From the NCBI GenBank assembly GCA_030426705.1, contig JAUHXW010000101.1:1-8916 (forward strand): a DNA stretch of 8,916 nt. The letters are read 5' to 3'. Origin of the DNA: Gammaproteobacteria bacterium (GTDB taxonomy: Bacteria > Pseudomonadota > Gammaproteobacteria > Xanthomonadales > Marinicellaceae). The position numbers and the translations under genes were made by a program. Positions 5,078-8,916 of the stretch are shown here, one piece after another (position 1 is the stretch's first letter; every line of letters begins with the position of its first letter). Under the pieces are notes generated by a model that searched no databases, was not told where the DNA came from, and saw nothing but the letters and a program-made list of their open reading frames with translations.

Positions 5078-5878
5078 ATGAAAAAAAACCAATGGGCTTT
5101 GATCACAGGCGCTTCCGCCGGGATTGGTGCTGAATTCGCCAAACAATTAGCAGCAAAAGGCTGGTCAATTGTATTGGTTGCTCGTCGTGAGGACAAATTA
5201 CAAGAGCTTAAAAAATCACTTGAGGGTCAGTATGCAATTGAATGTCACTATATTGCCAAGGACCTGAGTGAACCCACTGCCAACCAGGAAATTTTTAGCT
5301 ATTGTCAATCAAACAACCTGAAAATTGACATGTTGATTAACAATGCAGGTTATGGCGTACCTGGTGATTTCGATGCTGTTGACTGGAAAACACATCAGCA
5401 AATGTTGCAAGTGATGTTGGTATCAGTTACTGAATTAACCCACCTATTCTATCCAGCCATGAAAGCCAGAAAGAAGGGTTTTATCATCAATGTGGCATCT
5501 TTGGCCGGCCTGGTGATTCCAACGGCAGGACACACACTCTATGGCGCCGTTAAATCTTACTTAATTAAATACTCACACTCCTTACACCTGGAAGCCAAAA
5601 ATTCTGGTGTTCATGTCACAGCCTTGTGCCCTGGCTTTACCTACAGTGAATTCCACGATGTCAATGGCACCCGCAGCATGGTCAGTCAAATGTCAAAAAA
5701 AATGTGGATGACCGCTGAAGATGTGGTCTCGCAAGGACTGACTGCAGTCAAACAAAATAAGCCAGTTTATGTTAACGGCTGGCGCAACCGCATGATAGCC
5801 AACTTGGTCAAAATCTTACCCGAAAAACTGGTGCGTGTTTTGATGAGTGGCAGCATCAAGAAATACCGCAAACGTTAA
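5078..5878 (+). CDS. Short-chain dehydrogenase/reductase (SDR), NAD(P)-dependent
   Basis: A 266-residue classical SDR, substrate unknown. The Rossmann cofactor motif TGASAGIG is at residues 10-17. ARRED (35-39) at the end of the second strand has arginines that favour NADPH. NNAG (88-91) and the active-site Ser141, Tyr155 and Lys159 (YGAVK) are intact. The usual tetrad asparagine on helix 4 appears replaced by Met113 (MLQVMLVSVTELTHLF). PGFTYSEF (185-192) fits the substrate loop. The C-terminal 30 residues are hydrophobic then very basic (KILPEKLVRVLM, then KKYRKR), suggesting membrane contact. It resembles the YqjQ/DltE-like SDRs. The start is ATG 5078 without a clear Shine-Dalgarno sequence. 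It converges on the glutamate dehydrogenase gene. Confidence 0.93.
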   Translation: MKKNQWALITGASAGIGAEFAKQLAAKGWSIVLVARREDKLQELKKSLEGQYAIECHYIAKDLSEPTANQEIFSYCQSNNLKIDMLINNAGYGVPGDFDAVDWKTHQQMLQVMLVSVTELTHLFYPAMKARKKGFIINVASLAGLVIPTAGHTLYGAVKSYLIKYSHSLHLEAKNSGVHVTALCPGFTYSEFHDVNGTRSMVSQMSKKMWMTAEDVVSQGLTAVKQNKPVYVNGWRNRMIANLVKILPEKLVRVLMSGSIKKYRKR

Positions 5879-5896
5879 ATACAAACCGAATGAGCA

Positions 5897-5928
5897 CTTC
5901 GACACGCTCAGCATGGCACCTGTCGAAG
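5897..5928. repeat. Inverted repeat CTTCGACA/TGTCGAAG
   Basis: CTTCGACA (5897-5904) and TGTCGAAG (5921-5928) form an 8-bp stem around 16 bases, starting 18 bases after the SDR stop codon. No T-run follows. The TTCGACA...GCTCAGC style is common in dispersed proteobacterial repeats. It may still stabilise the mRNA end. Confidence 0.6.
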
Positions 5929-5948
5929 TCTTGCCAGTCGTACAGTTT

Positions 5949-6098
5949 TCTCGTTCCCACGCTCTGCGTGGTAACGCATAGGCAGCAGGCACTGATAACC
6001 TCAGAAATCATTTTAAACTCGTGGGATTGGCATATGACATTAGGACTTTTCTTTTAAAAAAAGATATGCATTCCCACGCCGGAGCGTGGGAACGAGAT
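5949..6098. repeat. Pair of REP-like hairpins in inverted orientation (BIME-like)
   Basis: The first unit (5949-5971, TCTCGTTCCCACGC and on) folds as CCACGC-TCT-GCGTGG. The second (6070-6098) is an inverted copy: TTCCCACGC-CGGA-GCGTGGGAA followed by CGAGA. They are separated by about 98 bases holding a smaller inverted repeat (GCATAT near 6030, ATATGC near 6065). The TCGTTCCCACGC type is a familiar dispersed repeat in gammaproteobacteria. Lying between two convergent genes, it may act as a transcription or RNA-stability barrier. On the - strand the second hairpin is followed, after about eight bases, by a T-rich run (6055-6061), which could weakly terminate the dehydrogenase transcript. Confidence 0.7.
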
Positions 6099-6115
6099 CA
6101 GTTTTTTTTAAACCA

Positions 6116-8916
6116 CTATTTGGTTGCTGACACCAAATGACTCAGGGTATTGATGGCCACCATAATAGTTGGGTAGTCAATTTGTTTTTCTACCCTGATA
6201 GATGTCATCATGTCTCTGACATTTTTCACTTTTTGGCCAAATTCCTGATTCCATTGAGCCAAGGCATCTTCGCTTTTCTTATTGCCATAGCGTTGTAATA
6301 ACAAGGCCGTCAATTGCGCATGAGATTCACTCAAGTCATCACGCAGGCCACCACGGGCATGGACATGCCATTGGTTGTTAACTTTTAACTGTTCAATCAT
6401 GTCTTGTAGCCAAATCAGGTTGAGCATTTTGCCCAATGGGAAATACATATCGGCTGCTTGTTTCACTGAAACACTTTCCTCATTGGCCACCTTAACCACA
6501 TCCAGTGCCGCACTGAGGTAAGGCAAGGCTGCAATTTGACCGGCCAATTTTTGCTCAAACCCTTGTTTCAACAAAGCATTGATTACTCTTTGCATAGCCG
6601 CTTCATCGGTATCGCTGATGTATTTGGCAAAATCTTTGCGGAATTGCTTCACACCTTTATTGAGTTCGTCCACGTATTTTTGGATATTCAATTGGTGTCC
6701 AAGGTTATTCAAAACCCATCTGATTGATTGTCTGACAAAACGCCAAATGGCCACAAAAGCTTCAATTTGTTTCTCAGGAGCGACTTGACCATCATGCGCC
6801 TCGATACCATGCCACAAGTGATTTAAATCGAATAACTCAGTAATGATGTAAAAAGCCTGGCAAATAGCACCCACATCAGCACCCGTGTCTTCCTGCATGC
6901 GCATTATGAAGGTCGCGCCCATGCGGTCAATCACCTGACTGGTCAGGATGGTGCCAATGATTTCACGTTTCAAACGATGGTTATCAAGGTACTTGTCATC
7001 AACTTTTTGCAGTTTTTTGGGGAAATAATTGAGCATCAAACGTCTGAGCCATGGATCGTCCAAAACTTTTGAATTGATGACCTGATCATACAGGTCCAAT
7101 TTGGCATAAGACAACAACACACATAACTCAGGGCGAGTCATGCCTTCATTGTTCTTGCGACGACGTTCCAGTTCCGAATCACTGGGTAAAAATTCAATGT
7201 CACGATCCAGCAAACCTTTCTGCTCAAGTTGATTAATCAAATGGGCTTTGGCCCCCACCCGATTGGCACTCAAATGAAGCATAAAACTCAGGGTCTGGGT
7301 TTGCATGTAATTATTTTTAAGCACCAAATCACTGACATTATCAGTCATTGATGCCAATAATTTATTTCTGGCTGGCATGTCATACAGGCCATCTTCCATC
7401 ATCGATTTCAATAAAATCTTGATGTTAACTTCATGGTCAGAACAATCCACTCCAGCTGAATTATCAATAAAATCAGTATTAACCTTGCCACCATTTTCAG
7501 CAAATTCGATGCGACCTTTTTGCGTCATACCCAGGTTTCCGCCCTCGCCAAATACCTTAGCTTTCAACTGCTTACCATCGACTCTTAAAGCATTATTTGC
7601 ACTGTCACCCACTTCTGAATGGGTTTCTGTTGATGCTTTCACATAAGTGCCAATACCGCCATTCCAAATCAGGTCAATTTCAGACAACAACAACTTGTTA
7701 ATCAATTCCTGAGGTGCCAGTTCATCGTCTTTAATTTTAAGCCAAGCCTTAACCTCTGGTGAGATAGGTATGGCTTTATCGGATCTTGAGAATATACCAC
7801 CACCTTTGGAAATCAATTTTTGGTTGTAATCTTCCCAGCTAGATCGTGGCAGTTTGAATAGTCGATCACGTTCCTTCCAGGATGATGCTGAATCCGGATT
7901 AGGATCCAGGAAAATGTGTAGATGATTAAATGCAGCTTTCAAGCAAATGTGCTTAGACAACAACATGCCGTTACCAAACACATCCCCCATCATGTCACCA
8001 ATACCAACCACGGTAAAGTCCTCTGCCTGACAATCAACGCCCAATTCACGGAAATGACGTTTGACTGATTCCCAGGCACCTTTGGCAGTGATGCCCATGC
8101 CTTTGTGATCGTAACCTGCTGAGCCACCTGATGCAAAAGCATCTCCAAGCCAGAAACCACGCTCTTCTGAAATGCCATTGGCAATATCAGAAAAAGTGGC
8201 TGTGCCTTTGTCAGCTGCCACCACCAGATAAGGATCGTCTTGATCATGCCTGACGACTTCTTTGGGCGGAATGACTTTTTTGTCTTTGATGTTATCAGTG
8301 ATATCGAGCATGCTGCCAATGAATAATTTGTAACAGGCGATGACCTCAGCCATCACTTCATCTCTCGAACCATTGGGCAATTTTTTGACCACAAAGCCAC
8401 CTTTTGAGCCCACTGGCACAATGATGGAGTTTTTAACATTTTGTGCTTTCATCAGGCCCAATACTTCAGTCCTGAAGTCTTCATAACGGTCAGACCAACG
8501 CAAACCGCCGCGAGCCACCTTACCCATGCGCAAGTGAATCGCTTCAACCCGTGGTGAGTAAACAAATATTTCCCTGAACGGCACAGGTTTAGGTAAAAAT
8601 GACAATGCAGATGAATTGAATTTCATGCTGATGGCAGATTTGAATTCACCTTGTTCTTCAATTTGATAAAAATTGGTTCGCAACATGGCATTGATGGTAT
8701 CAACCATGTACCTGATGATTTGATCCTCATCTTGTGACTTAACCGAATCCAGCAATGCAGTGATGCCTTTGATCACCTTGTCAGCCATGGTTTCACGCAC
8801 AAACTTGCGACTGCGAACATATTTATCAACGCAACTTTGCTGATATTGGGTCAACTCTACATCCAAATGATCACATTGGATGATGAATTTTTCATTGAAT
8901 TTATCGAGGTAAGCGC
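6116..8916 (-). CDS. gdhB: Large NAD-specific glutamate dehydrogenase, C-terminal part (partial)
   Basis: This enzyme oxidatively deaminates glutamate to 2-oxoglutarate and ammonia with NAD+, mainly for amino-acid catabolism. About 932 codons are present. The frame stays open to the right edge, so the start is outside the window; the family (GDH-180, Pseudomonas-type) is about 1,600 residues. The catalytic domain is recognisable by ARGGLRWSDR (near 8486-8515), KAQNVKNSIIVPVGSKGGF with the substrate and catalytic lysines (8393-8449), AADKGTATFSDIAN, and the NAD-binding loop GIGDMMGDVFGNGM (7964-8005). The last roughly 300 residues are the helical C-terminal domain. The TTG at 8864-8866 could be mistaken for a start, but coding sequence continues through it. 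The stop is TAG 6116-6118. N-terminal regulatory regions are not visible. Orientation is convergent with the SDR gene. Confidence 0.96.
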   Translation of the reverse strand, partial: AYLDKFNEKFIIQCDHLDVELTQYQQSCVDKYVRSRKFVRETMADKVIKGITALLDSVKSQDEDQIIRYMVDTINAMLRTNFYQIEEQGEFKSAISMKFNSSALSFLPKPVPFREIFVYSPRVEAIHLRMGKVARGGLRWSDRYEDFRTEVLGLMKAQNVKNSIIVPVGSKGGFVVKKLPNGSRDEVMAEVIACYKLFIGSMLDITDNIKDKKVIPPKEVVRHDQDDPYLVVAADKGTATFSDIANGISEERGFWLGDAFASGGSAGYDHKGMGITAKGAWESVKRHFRELGVDCQAEDFTVVGIGDMMGDVFGNGMLLSKHICLKAAFNHLHIFLDPNPDSASSWKERDRLFKLPRSSWEDYNQKLISKGGGIFSRSDKAIPISPEVKAWLKIKDDELAPQELINKLLLSEIDLIWNGGIGTYVKASTETHSEVGDSANNALRVDGKQLKAKVFGEGGNLGMTQKGRIEFAENGGKVNTDFIDNSAGVDCSDHEVNIKILLKSMMEDGLYDMPARNKLLASMTDNVSDLVLKNNYMQTQTLSFMLHLSANRVGAKAHLINQLEQKGLLDRDIEFLPSDSELERRRKNNEGMTRPELCVLLSYAKLDLYDQVINSKVLDDPWLRRLMLNYFPKKLQKVDDKYLDNHRLKREIIGTILTSQVIDRMGATFIMRMQEDTGADVGAICQAFYIITELFDLNHLWHGIEAHDGQVAPEKQIEAFVAIWRFVRQSIRWVLNNLGHQLNIQKYVDELNKGVKQFRKDFAKYISDTDEAAMQRVINALLKQGFEQKLAGQIAALPYLSAALDVVKVANEESVSVKQAADMYFPLGKMLNLIWLQDMIEQLKVNNQWHVHARGGLRDDLSESHAQLTALLLQRYGNKKSEDALAQWNQEFGQKVKNVRDMMTSIRVEKQIDYPTIMVAINTLSHLVSATK

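Noticed and set aside
7990..8319. A 109-codon - strand frame inside the glutamate dehydrogenase gene
   Set aside because: It is a shifted frame of the same strand within a clearly conserved catalytic region and has no features of its own.
8864..8866. TTG as the start of the glutamate dehydrogenase gene
   Set aside because: The frame continues without a stop to the window edge (AYLDKFNEKFIIQCDH precedes it) and the family is several hundred residues longer.

Overview
The window reads as bacterial chromosome from a fairly AT-rich proteobacterium, most likely a gammaproteobacterium. Supporting signs are a class 2 (quinone-linked) PyrD, a type I MurB, monohaem c4-like cytochromes, and a very large NAD-dependent glutamate dehydrogenase of the Pseudomonas/Xanthomonas type. 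Gaps between genes are rich in short palindromic repeats. The genus cannot be fixed from sequence alone. A low-GC relative of the Xanthomonas/Marinicella area would fit, but that is a guess.

Layout. Positions 1-108 are the last 35 codons of an unidentified + strand gene, followed by a clear intrinsic terminator. Positions 160-826 hold no believable gene. This stretch is a stack of repeats: a 520-bp element with 19-bp perfect terminal inverted repeats and an 11-bp target duplication lies inside a copy of a short palindromic repeat, and it contains further copies of that repeat and a REP-like double hairpin. On the - strand, 827-1579 encodes an unrecognised 250-residue protein that looks like accessory cargo.

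From 1820 the chromosome becomes housekeeping: pyrD (pyrimidine synthesis) overlaps murB (peptidoglycan precursor synthesis) by 17 bases. Three small secreted monohaem cytochromes c follow. The first has its own terminator and an FNR/CRP-type dyad upstream. The second and third form a two-gene operon with a good sigma70-type promoter and a strong terminator. A short-chain dehydrogenase (5078-5878) then converges on the C-terminal two-thirds or less of the large glutamate dehydrogenase gene, which runs off the right edge. The two convergent genes are separated by about 240 bases of REP-like hairpins.

The cytochromes probably carry electrons in the periplasm, and quinone-linked PyrD feeds the same respiratory chain. 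Beyond that the genes are not an obvious functional unit. I see no CRISPR array, tRNA, rRNA, phage or recognisable defence system. The most unusual parts are the nested repeat structure at 224-786, the orphan gene beside it, and the possible oxygen- or redox-responsive control site before the first cytochrome gene.
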